A stretch of 6,630 nt of DNA from an uncultured Clostridia bacterium (GTDB taxonomy: Bacteria; Bacillota; Clostridia; Monoglobales; Firm-18). Position numbers and translations under genes: made by a program. Each line of letters starts with the position of its first letter. Positions within the stretch are counted from its first letter, which is position 1. Of this stretch, positions 5,860 through 6,630 are shown piece after piece. Under the pieces are notes generated by a model that ran no database searches, was not told where the DNA came from, and was given only the letters and a program-made list of their open reading frames with translations. The stretch is taken from contig CALDNB010000242.1 of NCBI GenBank assembly GCA_937914775.1, positions 1-6,630 of the forward strand. The letters are read 5' to 3'.

Positions 5860-6630
5860 ATGAAAGTACTTATTTTGTCAGTAACTGCAGGGCAGGGACA
5901 CCACCAGTGCGGAATGGCTGTTTCCGAGTACTTAAAGTCAAAAAACGTAGAATGTAAAATGGTGGACTGCCTTTCATACATTAATAAAATTCTAGGGGAA
6001 TCTGTGTCACACGGGTACCTTTTCTCCACACAACATTCCCCCGTTACATACGGAAAAATTTACAGAATGATAGAAAAGAAAGAACCGCAGTCACCAACGT
6101 CTTTACCAAGGCTTACAGTAACGCTTCTGGCAAAAAAACTGGAAAAATACTGCTACAACTATAATCCCGACCTTATTTTGTGTACCCATGTATGGGCGGC
6201 ACAACTGGTTACGGGGTTTCAGTATTTAAAAGTTCCTGCAATCGGGGTAATTACAGACTTTACCATTCATCCCTTCTGGGAAGATACCTGTATGGACTAC
6301 TATGTAACCGCAAGTGAACTTTTAGAAAATCAGGCACGGAAAAAACTGGGAAGTACTGCGAATATTTTACCTTTTGGAATTCCTATAAGCCCTAAATTTT
6401 CAAGCACTACGCCAAAACAAAAGGCACGGGAAATTCTTGGCTTCAAGGATAAAACAACAGTATTCATAATAAGCGGAAGTATGGGCTTCGGGCATATTGA
6501 AAAACAGATTGCCGCCCTTGACAGATTAGACACCGACTTTCAGATTGTGTCTGTCTGCGGACGTAACGAAAGAGCGAAAAACCACATAGACAAATTAAAA
6601 CTGAAAAAAGACATATATAATTTCGGATAA
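5860..6630 (+). CDS. MGDG-synthase-like glycosyltransferase, C-terminally truncated
   Basis: Belongs to the GT28-type group that includes plant MGDG synthase and Bacillus diglucosyldiacylglycerol synthase UgtP. Relatives move a sugar from a UDP-sugar to diacylglycerol at the inner face of the membrane; the acceptor here is unproven. Seen: an N-terminal acceptor domain opening ILSVTAGQGHHQ (5-16), HGYLFSTQHSP (51-61), CTHVWAA (108-114), VITDFTIHPFW (130-140), PFGIPISPKF (171-180), then the start of the donor domain with GSMGFGHIEKQ (206-216) and VCGRNE (232-237). It halts at 256 residues (TAA at 6628-6630), just after IYNFG, where homologues continue to about 370-400 with a PGGLT-type donor motif. 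Roughly the last third is therefore missing, from a nonsense change, a frameshift or an assembly edge. The ribosome site AAAGGA lies 9 bases before the ATG. Third gene of the mtnN operon. Confidence 0.85.
   Translation: MKVLILSVTAGQGHHQCGMAVSEYLKSKNVECKMVDCLSYINKILGESVSHGYLFSTQHSPVTYGKIYRMIEKKEPQSPTSLPRLTVTLLAKKLEKYCYNYNPDLILCTHVWAAQLVTGFQYLKVPAIGVITDFTIHPFWEDTCMDYYVTASELLENQARKKLGSTANILPFGIPISPKFSSTTPKQKAREILGFKDKTTVFIISGSMGFGHIEKQIAALDRLDTDFQIVSVCGRNERAKNHIDKLKLKKDIYNFG

Noticed and set aside
1..6630. Defence system, prophage, CRISPR array, transposon, tRNA or rRNA
   Set aside because: No repeats with spacers, transposase or integrase motifs, attachment-site duplications or structural RNA sequence were seen; every long frame on the coding strands is a housekeeping or known-family gene.

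Overview
The window is AT-rich, densely packed bacterial DNA. It has standard-code genes, strong GGAGG-type ribosome binding sites, gaps of 0 to 10 bases inside operons, and three near-consensus sigma-A promoters with 17-bp spacers. The gene families (IspD of the MEP pathway, AzgA-type purine permease, MTA/SAH nucleosidase, a four-cysteine TSCPD protein, an MGDG-synthase-like glycosyltransferase) and the codon use fit Bacillota, most likely a clostridial anaerobe. Genus or species cannot be read from this sequence.

Region 1 (1-3342, minus strand) is a tight operon read right to left: ispD, aroB, aroC, aroK, then the first 18 codons of a DUF5662-like gene that leaves the window. It starts from a TTGATT-N17-TATAAT promoter just upstream of ispD. 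AroB makes 3-dehydroquinate (step 2 of the shikimate pathway), AroK phosphorylates shikimate (step 5) and AroC makes chorismate (step 7). The other steps are not encoded here. IspD is an isoprenoid-precursor enzyme riding at the head of the operon.

Region 2 (3347-4812, minus strand) is a single-gene unit. An AzgA-type (NCS2) purine permease has its own promoter and ends in a perfect 14-bp hairpin terminator. The T-run of that terminator runs into the -35 box of the ispD promoter.

Region 3 (4854-6630, plus strand) diverges from the permease across a 158-bp gap holding two back-to-back promoters. It is a three-gene operon: MTA/SAH nucleosidase (adenine release from methylthioadenosine and S-adenosylhomocysteine), a small four-cysteine TSCPD/TIGR03905 protein of unknown function, and an MGDG-synthase-like glycosyltransferase that stops after 256 codons, well short of its family.

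Most of the window is ordinary core metabolism. I see no tRNA, rRNA, riboswitch, CRISPR array, insertion sequence or phage element, and nothing I would defend as a new biological system. The points most worth a second look are the truncated glycosyltransferase at the right edge, the uncharacterised four-cysteine protein beside the nucleosidase, the palindrome inside the permease promoter, and two GTG starts that are really part of Shine-Dalgarno sequences.
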